Positions 18,877-27,888 of a stretch of 64,000 nt of DNA are shown one piece after another; position 1 is the stretch's first letter, and each line of letters starts with the position of its first letter. Origin of the DNA: Solilutibacter tolerans (GTDB lineage Bacteria; Pseudomonadota; Gammaproteobacteria; Xanthomonadales; Xanthomonadaceae); contig NZ_FTLW01000003.1 in NCBI RefSeq assembly GCF_900155935.1, forward strand, positions 186,001-250,000, given 5' to 3'. The notes beneath the pieces were generated by a model, which saw only the letters and a list, made by a program, of their open reading frames with translations, did no database searches and was not told the origin of the DNA. A program made the translations under genes and the position numbers.

Positions 18877-19760
18877 GCAGCACCGCGCTCCCACCCCTGC
18901 CGGCTCCGACGCGCCTGCGCGATGGCGACCGCCTCGGCGCGACAATGGCACTGTCCGCAGCCTTGCATGCCGTGGTCATCCTCGGGATCGGCTTCGCGGT
19001 CGAGCAGGCCGCCCCGATCACCCCGATGCTGGACGTGATCCTGTCCGGCACACGCACCCCGCTGACGCCTAAACAAGCCGAATTCCTCGCCCAGGCCAGC
19101 AACGAAGGCGGCGGCGAGCACGACAAGTCCTCCCGCCCGACCGAATCCGTCAGCGGCCCACTGCCCCTGCCCGAGGCCGGCATCGCCCCGCAGCCACTGC
19201 GCGCGCAGAGCCCGCAGGCCGCCCCAGCGCCCGAGGCACGCGTGGTCACCACCCGCCAAGCCGACCAAGCCGTACCGACGCCGCAGGATCGGCCGCAGAC
19301 GGAAGCCGAACCGCTCCCGCCCGGGCCGCAGAAAATCGCCCACGACATCGAGATGGCACGGCTGGCCGCCGAGGTCCACCTCAACTCACAGCGCTACGCC
19401 AAGCGCCCGAAGCGCAAATTCGTCTCCGCCAGCACACAGGAATACGCCTACGCCGATTACCTGCGCCGCTGGGTGGACCGCGCCGAACGTATCGGCAACC
19501 TCAACTACCCCGAGGCCGCCCGCCAGCGCGGCCTCTCCGGCCAGGTAGTGATGAGCATCGGGATTCGCCGCAATGGCAGCGTGGAGTCCGCGCGCGTCCT
19601 GGTGTCCAGCGGCAAACCTATCCTGGATCAGGCCGCGATGCGCATCGCCAAATTGGCCCAGCCTTACCCCCCGCTGCCCAAGACAGCAGATGAGATCGAT
19701 GTACTGAACGTGGTGCGAACCTGGAATTTCAAGCCCAGCGGCACCTTCGACGACGAATGA
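18873..19760 (+). CDS. TonB-family energy transducer
   Basis: The 295-residue protein has a single membrane segment near residues 25-45, a Pro/Gln/Ala-rich periplasmic spacer (about 50-180), and a C-terminal TonB fold at about 195-292 beginning near NYPEAARQRGLSG. Such proteins pass proton-motive energy to outer-membrane receptors. It is translationally coupled to gshB by ATGA. The corresponding P. aeruginosa gene, tonB3, lies beside gshB and is reported to be needed for twitching and pilus assembly, which fits the adjacent Pil-Chp genes; that role here is inference. No exbB or exbD is nearby. The stop is six bases from the convergent lepB stop. Confidence 0.9.
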   Translation: MSSTALPPLPAPTRLRDGDRLGATMALSAALHAVVILGIGFAVEQAAPITPMLDVILSGTRTPLTPKQAEFLAQASNEGGGEHDKSSRPTESVSGPLPLPEAGIAPQPLRAQSPQAAPAPEARVVTTRQADQAVPTPQDRPQTEAEPLPPGPQKIAHDIEMARLAAEVHLNSQRYAKRPKRKFVSASTQEYAYADYLRRWVDRAERIGNLNYPEAARQRGLSGQVVMSIGIRRNGSVESARVLVSSGKPILDQAAMRIAKLAQPYPPLPKTADEIDVLNVVRTWNFKPSGTFDDE

Positions 19761-19766
19761 CGCGCC

Positions 19767-20384
19767 TTACAAGCGGCGCCACACCGGACCCTCACCACGG
19801 CGCCAATAGACGGCGACGGCACGAGCATAAAACGTATCCGCCGGCAGCAAGCCGAACATCCGGCCGTCGTGGCTCGCGCCGCGCGCATCGCCCATCACCA
19901 GGACTTGCCCTTCCGGCACGTGGCCAGCGGCATCCGGACCGCCACCGCGGGTGAGATCGAGTGCGTAGATGCGGCTTCCCAGCTGTTCGGTGTCGCTGCC
20001 CTCTGCCGATGCCATGTCCTGCCCGTTGATGCGCAGTCGACCCTCGCGCACCTCGACTTGATCACCGCCCACGGCCACGACGCGCTTGATCAGACGCTCA
20101 CCGCTTTCCGGCGATTCGAAGACGGCGACTTCCCCACGCACCGGCTCGCCATCGCCCAACAAACGCGCATGGGTGAACGGCAATCGCAAGCCATAGGCGC
20201 GCATGTCCACCAACACACGATCCCCCGGCATCAGGGTGGGCTGCATGGAACCAGTGGGCACGGCGTAGTGGTTGGCGAAGGCAGAGCGAAAGCCCATCAG
20301 CAGCATCAAGGCAAAGGCGATCCTCAGCGTTTCACCTTGCCAGCCCTGCAGACGAGAGGTGGATGTCGAATCGTTGTGATCCAT
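19767..20384 (-). CDS. lepB: Signal peptidase I, short form
   Basis: The 205-residue enzyme has one clear membrane segment (about residues 21-37), the catalytic Ser46 in PTGSMQPTL, the general-base Lys100 in LIKRVVAVGGD, and GDARGASHDGR near 175. It should cleave Sec and Tat signal peptides at the periplasmic face. It is much shorter than E. coli LepB (324 residues) and lacks the second membrane segment and extra domain. The housekeeping lepB of gammaproteobacteria usually sits with rnc and era, so this may be a second copy. The ATG at 20384 is the first plausible one; longer readings overlap the upstream gene. Confidence 0.92.
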   Translation of the reverse strand: MDHNDSTSTSRLQGWQGETLRIAFALMLLMGFRSAFANHYAVPTGSMQPTLMPGDRVLVDMRAYGLRLPFTHARLLGDGEPVRGEVAVFESPESGERLIKRVVAVGGDQVEVREGRLRINGQDMASAEGSDTEQLGSRIYALDLTRGGGPDAAGHVPEGQVLVMGDARGASHDGRMFGLLPADTFYARAVAVYWRRGEGPVWRRL

Positions 20385-20449
20385 GGCGATGGCTCCATGC
20401 GGTGATGCCCAGCTTCCCGCTACGATAGGCAGCCTGCGTGTGCCAGAAG

Positions 20450-21628
20450 TCAGTGCAGACGGACCGCACCTGGATGCGCATTGACCACGTCCCAAGGCAA
20501 CACAGCCCACTCTGGGTCGTCGCAAACGCGCATGACCCGAGGGAAATAGGCGGCAAAGTGGATGCCCGTCGGCAACACGTACCAACTGGAGAAATTCCAG
20601 ACTTCGGGATCGCGGTAGTCACACTCGTTGTCGTCCGATGTGCCGCCCGGCGCCATCTCCCCGGGATACAGTCGCATGAATTGGCTCGTCAGCCAGGGTG
20701 CGAAGATTTTGCTTCGGTAGTCCATCCACGCATCATCAAAAGGGTCCGGGCTTTCGCCGCGATGCACCGGCTCACCCTTGCCCACCCAAAGCACGTCTTC
20801 GAGCCGTAGTTCGCGCCCATTGCGTGCATCGATATTTAGCGGTGCGTCGCCAAAGTCCGGATGCGCACCGCCACAGTAATAAGACGTATCGAGACTGGCG
20901 CTGATCACTCGCGAATCGATATGGCGAAGCGTGGCCTCGGCCAAGTCGAAGCCGGCATCCCCCGGTCTAGCGCCGCCGGAACGACACTGGTAAAGGTCTT
21001 CGACCCATTGCCATAGCCGGTAATGCAAAGTGCGATTGATGGCGCGCTGTGCCGTCGGCGAATAACCAGAAGCGACTTCGAACAACCCGATATCGCTGTC
21101 AGGCTGGCGCAGCCATCGCAGCTCATAACCATTCACGGTTTCACGCTTGCCGGCCTGCAATTTCAGGGTGGACAGGCGCAGATAAGCATAGCGGTCAAAG
21201 TCGCTGCGCAAAGCACTTAGCGACGGTTCGCGGGCATCGGGCAAGGCATGGACCTTGTTGAGCCGGATGGACAGCTTGAGCCCATTCACGCCCACCCACT
21301 CCCCTTGCCAGCTATCGCCGACGGGCGCACGCATCCGCCACTGCGGCTTGCCTTGATCACGCCCCCAGCCGGCGGGCATCTCTTCCAGCAGACAGCCACC
21401 GTCCGGGGCCGACTCACCATCGAGCCCGATATCCAGCCGATAGCGCTCGTAGAAATAACGGCCGCCGCAATCCGACTTGCCTGAAAAGCTTAAGGATCGC
21501 TCGACCACGATGCGTTGTGTGCCCAGCTCGCCCTGCCATAGGGTGGCTTCGCTTTTGTCGGGATTGGCCGCAAAACTGACGTTGGTCCATGCCAATGCCG
21601 CGCAGGCCAGCCACTGCCGTATCTTCAT
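20450..21628 (-). CDS. Secreted protein of the DUF3298 (RsiV-like) type
   Basis: The 392-residue protein starts with a signal peptide (about residues 1-20, ending SFAA). The YYCGGAHPDFG stretch near residue 247 and the following LEDVLW match the C-terminal DUF3298 domain seen in RsiV and PdaC relatives. That domain is a likely ligand-binding or lysozyme-binding fold in RsiV. The first 200 residues I do not recognise. Cys residues at several points suggest periplasmic disulfides. The ATG overlaps the tsaB stop as ATGA. Its function here is unknown. Confidence 0.8.
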   Translation of the reverse strand: MKIRQWLACAALAWTNVSFAANPDKSEATLWQGELGTQRIVVERSLSFSGKSDCGGRYFYERYRLDIGLDGESAPDGGCLLEEMPAGWGRDQGKPQWRMRAPVGDSWQGEWVGVNGLKLSIRLNKVHALPDAREPSLSALRSDFDRYAYLRLSTLKLQAGKRETVNGYELRWLRQPDSDIGLFEVASGYSPTAQRAINRTLHYRLWQWVEDLYQCRSGGARPGDAGFDLAEATLRHIDSRVISASLDTSYYCGGAHPDFGDAPLNIDARNGRELRLEDVLWVGKGEPVHRGESPDPFDDAWMDYRSKIFAPWLTSQFMRLYPGEMAPGGTSDDNECDYRDPEVWNFSSWYVLPTGIHFAAYFPRVMRVCDDPEWAVLPWDVVNAHPGAVRLH

Positions 21629-22326
21629 CGGCGGCTGTCCCGCAGGGCTTGTTGTTCGACCAGGGTCAGCGCAACCTGATTGCGCAGGTAGGCTGGCTCC
21701 AGCCGCTCGGGCGCGACCGCTTCACCCCGTGCATGGGCAGCAACCGCAAGCGCCGCGATATCGGCGGCGTGCGGCAAGGCGTCGGCATCCACCTCGGTCA
21801 ATTGCGTGGACAGCCGCTGGACCAGCGCACTGTCTTGCGCAGCAAAACCGGTGCCCACGCCGCGCCAACCATCGCCGGCAATTTTCACCGATTCCGGTGG
21901 CCCGACATGCTCTTCGCCCACCAACTGCGGCAGGCCATTGCGAATCTCGAACGTGGCCCAGTAGACCTCGCCCATGCGCGCATCGATTGCCGCAAGCACG
22001 CGTTCACCCTCATCGGCGCGCGCACGCATGGCCAAAGCCGCCAGCGTTGAAATGGCGATGGCAGGAATATCCAGTGCCAAGGCCATGCCCTGCGCCAGCG
22101 ACACGCCCAGCCGCACCCCGGTGAACGCACCCGGGCCACGGCCGACCGCGACCAATTGCAGCGCTTTGCGCGACAGGCCGGCTTCGCCGAGCAAGGCCTC
22201 GGCCCACGGCAAGGCGAGCTCGGCATGGCGGCGCGGCGCGACTTCGAAGCGCTCGATCAATAGATCGCCGTGCAGGATGGCGACACTGCAAGCTTCGGTG
22301 GAGGTCTCGAGCGCGATCAGGTTCAT
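21625..22326 (-). CDS. tsaB: tRNA threonylcarbamoyladenosine biosynthesis protein TsaB
   Basis: The 233-residue ASKHA-fold protein partners with TsaD and TsaE to make t6A37 of ANN-decoding tRNAs. The N-terminal ALETSTEACSVAI, HAELALPWAEALL near residue 35 and GRGPGAFTGVRLGV near 62-75 are family marks. It follows yoaA by nine bases, the same pairing seen in E. coli (yoaA near yeaZ), and its stop overlaps the next gene as ATGA. Essential in most bacteria. Confidence 0.96.
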   Translation of the reverse strand: MNLIALETSTEACSVAILHGDLLIERFEVAPRRHAELALPWAEALLGEAGLSRKALQLVAVGRGPGAFTGVRLGVSLAQGMALALDIPAIAISTLAALAMRARADEGERVLAAIDARMGEVYWATFEIRNGLPQLVGEEHVGPPESVKIAGDGWRGVGTGFAAQDSALVQRLSTQLTEVDADALPHAADIAALAVAAHARGEAVAPERLEPAYLRNQVALTLVEQQALRDSRR

Positions 22327-22335
22327 GGGTAAAGC

Positions 22336-24357
22336 CTAGCCGGTCGCCTTGACGGCGTCAGCCTCGACGTCGCCCGTTCGCGATGCAAAGAACGCTTCGA
22401 CATCGCCGATTTCCCGCGTGCGTGGCATCGGCGGCAAGGAATTCAGGAAGATGCGGCCATAACTTTTGCTGGTAAGGCGCGAATCGCACAGCACCAGTAC
22501 GCCACGATCATTGATGGTGCGGATCAGACGACCGGCACCTTGCTTGAGCGCGATCACCGCCTGCGGCAGCTGCTCGTCGCGGAAAGGGTTGCCGCCACTG
22601 CGACGCACCGCGTCCAGCCGTGCCTCAAACACCGGGTCGTCCGGCGCGGCAAACGGCAGTTTGTCGATGACGACGACCGACAGCGCATCGCCCGCGACAT
22701 CGACCCCTTCGCGGAAACTCGCCGTGCCGAGCAGCACGCCATGACCGGAGTCGCGGAACTGTTGCAACAATTGGCCGCGCGGCGCCTCGCCCTGCACAAA
22801 CAGCGGCCATGGGATGTCGCTACGCTCTCGCAGCAGGCGCGCAGCCTCGCGCAGCGCACGATGCGATGCAAACAGCAGGAACGCGCGGCCTTGCGATGCA
22901 TGCAGCACCGGAATCACCGCATCCAGCACCGCTTCGGTGAAGCCAAACGCAGAAGGCTCCGGCATCATCTTCGGCATGTAGAGCAAGGCTTTTCGTGGCC
23001 AATCGAATGGGCCGGGTTCGAGTTGCGTTTGAGGCTCCCACAAGCCAAGACGTTTCGATAGATGGGTGAATTCGCCACCGACCGCGAGCGTTGCCGAGGT
23101 GAATATCCACGCCGCACGCGATTGCTCACGATGTCGACGCAGCGGCCCGGACACATCCAGCGGCGTGCGCTGCAGACGAAAGCCTCGCGGCGTCAGCTCG
23201 TACCAATAGATGTTGTCACTGCCTGGGTCAGGGCTGCGCTCGTTAAGAGGCTCTTCGATTTCATCCTCGTCGCGGTTCCAGGCCTCGCGCCAGCGCGACA
23301 GCCGCGCCTCCGCTTCGACAGCGCGCGCATGGGTGGCATCCAGGCCAGGGCCCGTTTCGCGCCATGGGCTGATCGCTTCGATCAAATTACGCAAGGCATC
23401 GCTCAAGGATTCAAACGCGCTCTCGACCGCCGGCTCACTCAAAGCGCGATGACGCGTACCACGAATCGGCAAACTGTCCATGGCCGCACGCAAGTAACGC
23501 GTCACGTGCTCCAGCTGTTGCGCAGGTGCCTGCAGCGCAGCGAGCGCCCCCGATGTCTCGCGGCATTCGCCCAACACATCGCGCGCCAGCTCCACCAACA
23601 AGCGGGCACCGAGGCCTTCGCCGAAAAATTGCGCGGCCAGCTCCGGCAACTGATGCGCCTCGTCGACCACGAAAGTCTGCGCGCCCGGCAAAATTTCCCC
23701 GAAGCCTTCCTGTTTCAGCGCCAAATCGGCCAATAGCAGGTGATGATTGACCACCACCACGTCGGCTGCCTGCGCACGCTGGCGCGCCTGCACGACGAAA
23801 CACTCGCCCCAGAATGGGCACTCGTTGCCGAGGCAATTCTCGTTGGTCGATGTCACCAAGGGATAGACCGGTGAATCCTCCGGCATGTCCTCAAGCTCGG
23901 CCAGATCGCCAAAGCGCGTGCGCCCGCTCCAAGCGACGATGCGCTGGAAATGACCGGCTTGCTCCTTGTTGGCGAATTTGGGCTCGCCCTTAGCCTGCTC
24001 CGTTCTATAGCGGCACAGATAGTTCGCCCGCCCTTTGAGCAAAGCCGATTTGTGGCCGATGCCGAGGGCATCACGCACTCGCGGCAAGTCGCGGTGATAG
24101 AGCTGGTCCTGCAGCGCGCGGGTGCCGGTGCTGATGATGGTCTTACGGCCGGACAGGAGCGCCGGCACCAGATAGGCATAGGTCTTGCCAGTGCCGGTGC
24201 CAGCCTCGGCCAGCAAGGTGCCGGTGCCGACGATGGCCTCGGCAATCGATGCAGACAAGCGTTGCTGCGCCTCGCGCGGGACGAAACCGGGTATCGCATC
24301 GGCCAGGGCACCCGTGTCGCCAAGCACCTCGATGCTGCAGTCCACCAGCGTACTCAT
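22336..24357 (-). CDS. yoaA: DinG-family ATP-dependent DNA helicase YoaA
   Basis: The 673-residue XPD/Rad3-like superfamily 2 helicase has Walker A at residues 51-60 (EAGTGTGKTY) and DEAH at 232-235. Four cysteines at about 115, 175, 180 and 186 match the iron-sulfur cluster of this family. In E. coli YoaA acts with the DNA polymerase III chi subunit in repair of blocked replication forks. The ATG at 24357 gives the family's normal N-terminus. It lies 34 bases after mrcB and nine before tsaB. The close tsaB linkage supports YoaA over DinG. Confidence 0.94.
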   Translation of the reverse strand: MSTLVDCSIEVLGDTGALADAIPGFVPREAQQRLSASIAEAIVGTGTLLAEAGTGTGKTYAYLVPALLSGRKTIISTGTRALQDQLYHRDLPRVRDALGIGHKSALLKGRANYLCRYRTEQAKGEPKFANKEQAGHFQRIVAWSGRTRFGDLAELEDMPEDSPVYPLVTSTNENCLGNECPFWGECFVVQARQRAQAADVVVVNHHLLLADLALKQEGFGEILPGAQTFVVDEAHQLPELAAQFFGEGLGARLLVELARDVLGECRETSGALAALQAPAQQLEHVTRYLRAAMDSLPIRGTRHRALSEPAVESAFESLSDALRNLIEAISPWRETGPGLDATHARAVEAEARLSRWREAWNRDEDEIEEPLNERSPDPGSDNIYWYELTPRGFRLQRTPLDVSGPLRRHREQSRAAWIFTSATLAVGGEFTHLSKRLGLWEPQTQLEPGPFDWPRKALLYMPKMMPEPSAFGFTEAVLDAVIPVLHASQGRAFLLFASHRALREAARLLRERSDIPWPLFVQGEAPRGQLLQQFRDSGHGVLLGTASFREGVDVAGDALSVVVIDKLPFAAPDDPVFEARLDAVRRSGGNPFRDEQLPQAVIALKQGAGRLIRTINDRGVLVLCDSRLTSKSYGRIFLNSLPPMPRTREIGDVEAFFASRTGDVEADAVKATG

Positions 24358-24391
24358 TGGCGCAAGCGATCCTTCGCCATCGCCACCTTCC

Positions 24392-26875
24392 TCATCGTGA
24401 AGGCGGCGGCTGGGCCGGTGGCTGCTGCTGCGCAGGTGGCGGTGTAGTGGCCGGGTCTTGCGGCGCACGCCGGCCACCCATGCCAAACAGGTCGCGCCAG
24501 AAGCCGCTTCCGGACTCTGGCTGTCCTGACTCGATCGGCTCGATCGGATTGCCGTATTCGTCGACCGGTACCGGCGGCGGGGCGATCACGCATTGCTCGT
24601 ACGACGGCGCATAACCCTGCACGAAGGCGAAGCGACGCACACCCGGGCAGCTGGCATCCGTGGCATGACTGCCTGCAACCCACTGCCAATCGATGCCATC
24701 GTCGCCGACTTCCAGCGGCTTGCTGGGCAGGCGGGAGAAAATCCCCGACCACACGCGCATCGCACCTGTTGCACCATACAAACCTGTGGGCTTGTTCTGG
24801 TCGTTGCCAACCCAGACCACGGCCAGGTGATCGCCCGTCCAGCCGGCAAACCAGCTATCGCGGCTGTCATTGGACGTGCCGGTCTTGCCTGCCGCCTTGA
24901 GTCGACCCAAGCCGTCGGACACCAGCTGACGACCCGTGCCCGACGACACTGCCTGTTGCAAGGCGATGGTGACCAGGCGCGCAGCGATCGCATCGCCCTT
25001 TTGCGCCGGCGCTGGCGCTTTGTCATAACGATTGAGAGCGCGCCCGTTCGGATCAAGCACACCACGCACGGCATGCAAGGGCTGCACTTCGCCCCCCGAA
25101 GCCAGAAATTGATACAGCTGTGCCATCGCATAAGGGCTCTGGTCGGTCGAACCAAGCAGCAGCGACGGATTGGTCTGGGGTTCGATGCCTGCCAATGTAC
25201 GTGTCAATTGCGCGACGCGTTCCGGACCGACATCCATGCCTAGACGCACGGTGGCCAGGTTGTACGACTGCGCGAGCGCATCGATCAATCGGACCGTGCC
25301 GTGGCTACGCCCATCGGAATTCTTCGGCGACCAGCGCTGGCCATCGCCTTGACGAATGGTCAGCGGTGAATCATCAACATAACTGGCCAGCGACCATTTG
25401 CCTGGCTGTGCGAGCGCGAGCAGATAGACGAACGGTTTGATGATCGAACCCACCGGCCGCTGCGCTTCGACGGCGCGATTGAAGCCCGGGTTGGAGAAGT
25501 CTCGGCTACCCACCGCGGCCACGACTTGCCCCGTGTGCACATCGGTCATCACCAAGCCCGCCTCGAGCGGTGCGTTCTTGCGCGGGCCAAGCGATTTCAG
25601 CGTCCGCGTCACCGCGCCCTCGGCATACCCCTGCGCTGCCGGCGACATCGCCGTCATCACCGACAATCCGGCCCCCTGCAGCGAGTCGGCCGGGTAATCG
25701 CGCACCAGCTGGCGACGCACCAGGTCGACATAGGCGGGGAAGCGATTCGGCGCGGCACCGCCCGGCTCCTTGCTCACGCCCAGCGGCGCTTTGACCGCGC
25801 GATCGTGCTCTTTCTGGTCGATGACGCCCGTTTCCAGCATCTCGCCCAAGACGAAATTGCGCCGCTCAGTGGCGCGCGCGGGATTACGACGCGCGTCGTA
25901 CCAGGAAGGCCCGTTGACCAGTGCGATCAGCAACGCGATCTGTTCGGTATTGAGCTGGTCAAGGTTACGGTCGAACCAGAACTCGGATGCGGCGGCCACG
26001 CCGTGGATAGCCTGCGATCCGCGCTGTCCCCAGTAGACCTGATTGAAATAGGTTTCAAGGATGGTGCGCTTGTCGTAACGCGCCTCCAGGATCAGTGCGT
26101 AGAGGATTTCCTTGAACTTGCGCGAGAACGTCACCTCGCTGCCAATGCCAAGCAGACCGCTGCGTGCCAGCTGCTGGGTCAACGTGCTGCCACCCTGCAG
26201 ACTCTTGCCACGCGAGCGCAGGCTGACCCAGATGCCGCGCGTCATGCCCGAGATATCGATGCCGTGGTGGCGGGCGAAATCGCGGTCTTCCACCGCCTGC
26301 AGGCCCGTGACGAGGGCCTCGGGCACCTCATTTAGGCTGACCAGGCGGCGCTCCTCCTGCTTCTGCCCGTACAAGGTGGCGATGCGTGCGGGGTCAAGGC
26401 GCGCAGCGCGCAGGTTCGACTTGCGGTCGGCCTGGCGGACAGAGGCCACCCGACCGCCACTCATTGTGACCTGGATGCGCTGCGGCGCGATGCGCCCTTC
26501 GACATCGAAATATCCCCGGCTCGAAATCGTGAAGGTATTGCCGTTGCGCGCATAGCTGCCAGGCTTGCTGCCTGCACCGTCATCCCGATAAGCGGCAGCA
26601 TCCAACTCCGTCTTCAACGTATTCGCATCCAGCGCGATGCCGGGTTCCAACTGCAATGGCCGTGCATAAACACGGGTCGGCAGTTGCCACTTCAACTCGC
26701 CAAAGCGTTGGCTGACTTGGTGATTGAGATAGAGCGTGTACGGGATGAGGAAACCCAGCCCGATACCGACCAAGGCCAGAAAGGCCACCAAGAGTCGCCG
26801 ACCCCAACCCGATCCGACCGTCTGATGGTCGCCTTCGTCGTCGAAGTCGGGATCGTCGTAATCGTATTTGGCCAT
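24392..26875 (-). CDS. mrcB: Penicillin-binding protein 1B, bifunctional peptidoglycan synthase
   Basis: The 827-residue class A PBP has a cytoplasmic acidic start, one membrane segment near residues 27-50, a UB2H-like region, a glycosyltransferase domain (EDRDFARHHG near 195, GGSTLTQQL near 225), and a transpeptidase with SIIK near 475, SYN near 535 and KTGTS near 665. It ends in a Pro/Gln-rich tail. It polymerises and cross-links peptidoglycan. The ATG at 26875 sits before the typical acidic N-terminus; longer in-frame reading upstream overlaps the glycosyltransferase gene and is not PBP-like. It lies 83 bases after that gene. Confidence 0.96.
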   Translation of the reverse strand: MAKYDYDDPDFDDEGDHQTVGSGWGRRLLVAFLALVGIGLGFLIPYTLYLNHQVSQRFGELKWQLPTRVYARPLQLEPGIALDANTLKTELDAAAYRDDGAGSKPGSYARNGNTFTISSRGYFDVEGRIAPQRIQVTMSGGRVASVRQADRKSNLRAARLDPARIATLYGQKQEERRLVSLNEVPEALVTGLQAVEDRDFARHHGIDISGMTRGIWVSLRSRGKSLQGGSTLTQQLARSGLLGIGSEVTFSRKFKEILYALILEARYDKRTILETYFNQVYWGQRGSQAIHGVAAASEFWFDRNLDQLNTEQIALLIALVNGPSWYDARRNPARATERRNFVLGEMLETGVIDQKEHDRAVKAPLGVSKEPGGAAPNRFPAYVDLVRRQLVRDYPADSLQGAGLSVMTAMSPAAQGYAEGAVTRTLKSLGPRKNAPLEAGLVMTDVHTGQVVAAVGSRDFSNPGFNRAVEAQRPVGSIIKPFVYLLALAQPGKWSLASYVDDSPLTIRQGDGQRWSPKNSDGRSHGTVRLIDALAQSYNLATVRLGMDVGPERVAQLTRTLAGIEPQTNPSLLLGSTDQSPYAMAQLYQFLASGGEVQPLHAVRGVLDPNGRALNRYDKAPAPAQKGDAIAARLVTIALQQAVSSGTGRQLVSDGLGRLKAAGKTGTSNDSRDSWFAGWTGDHLAVVWVGNDQNKPTGLYGATGAMRVWSGIFSRLPSKPLEVGDDGIDWQWVAGSHATDASCPGVRRFAFVQGYAPSYEQCVIAPPPVPVDEYGNPIEPIESGQPESGSGFWRDLFGMGGRRAPQDPATTPPPAQQQPPAQPPPSR

Positions 26876-26958
26876 GCAGGGAGCTGAGGCGCCTGGGCGC
26901 GATAAATGGAAAGACGGCAGTCTAGCCCAGATGCAATCAACGCCCGTAGGGCGAAAGT

Positions 26959-27888
26959 TCAGCCTGCGTTGTCCGATTTTGCCCCGGTTCGGCCAAGCAG
27001 GCCGTCTTTCACGCCGGCCAACATCGCAAGCGCGTTGGCCCTCCGCGGCCGGACCAGCAGCGAGAACCGCAGCAGCTTCAACAGGGCGCGCGGAATATCC
27101 TGCGCGATCCACAGCCATGGCGTGGCGATGCGGCGGTAAAGCAATATCCGGTTCCGCATCATGTAATACAGCCGCACCGGCGAATGAACGAAGCTGGCAC
27201 CGAGCGGCAACCGGCGAACGCCATCACCGATGCGATGCCCCATGCGTGCATCGCCTATCCCATACAACGCGTGTCCCGCACGAGCGGAACGGAACGACCA
27301 TTCCAGATCGACGTTGTCGATGAACAGCCCTTCATCCATCCCGCCCACGCTATCGATCACCGCCATCGGAACTAGCGAGCCCGAGGTGATCAGAAAATCG
27401 CAGCGCACTGTTTCACCCCGCGCCACCGCAATCTTGCGGTTGAGCGGGAACCCAACCCGCACGAATGGCGCGAGCACACCATCGCGCAGGTCTTCAGCCA
27501 CCGGGCCTACCGCAGCCACTTTCTCGTGCATGGAAAGTCGCGCCAAGGCGGCATGCAGCATCTCGACCATGTCATTGGCAGGCAAGCTGTCCTGGTCCAT
27601 GAGGAGCACATGGCTCGCGCCCTTCTCGCGCGCACAAGCGATGCCTTGATTCAGCGCTGTCGCTATACCGAGGTTGTTCTCGTTTTCAAGCAACATCGCA
27701 TCGAATCGCTTCGCCAAATCTCGTAAGGCGATCCGCGCCGTTTCCTCTGAAGCGTTGTCTATGATGGCGATAGCAGACACTTGAGGTCGCAAGCGCGCCA
27801 GCTGGGCTTCAAGCGCAGCCAGGTCAGGCTTGTAGGTGACGATGACGGCGTGGGTACGTGAGTCCGTAAGTTGAGGTTGGCGCTGCAT
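26959..27888 (-). CDS. Family 2 glycosyltransferase, rhamnosyltransferase-like
   Basis: The 309-residue GT-A fold enzyme has VIVTYKPD near the start, a nucleotide-sugar site (IDNASEE near 43), the metal-binding DQDS near residue 97 and the FIDNVDLEW acceptor-side motif near 195. These features fit cytoplasmic rhamnosyltransferases that build O-antigen or exopolysaccharide. The ATG at 27888 overlaps the preceding stop as TGATG. It is the second of two glycosyltransferases behind a sugar epimerase-like gene. The actual sugar and acceptor are unknown. Confidence 0.88.
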   Translation of the reverse strand: MQRQPQLTDSRTHAVIVTYKPDLAALEAQLARLRPQVSAIAIIDNASEETARIALRDLAKRFDAMLLENENNLGIATALNQGIACAREKGASHVLLMDQDSLPANDMVEMLHAALARLSMHEKVAAVGPVAEDLRDGVLAPFVRVGFPLNRKIAVARGETVRCDFLITSGSLVPMAVIDSVGGMDEGLFIDNVDLEWSFRSARAGHALYGIGDARMGHRIGDGVRRLPLGASFVHSPVRLYYMMRNRILLYRRIATPWLWIAQDIPRALLKLLRFSLLVRPRRANALAMLAGVKDGLLGRTGAKSDNAG

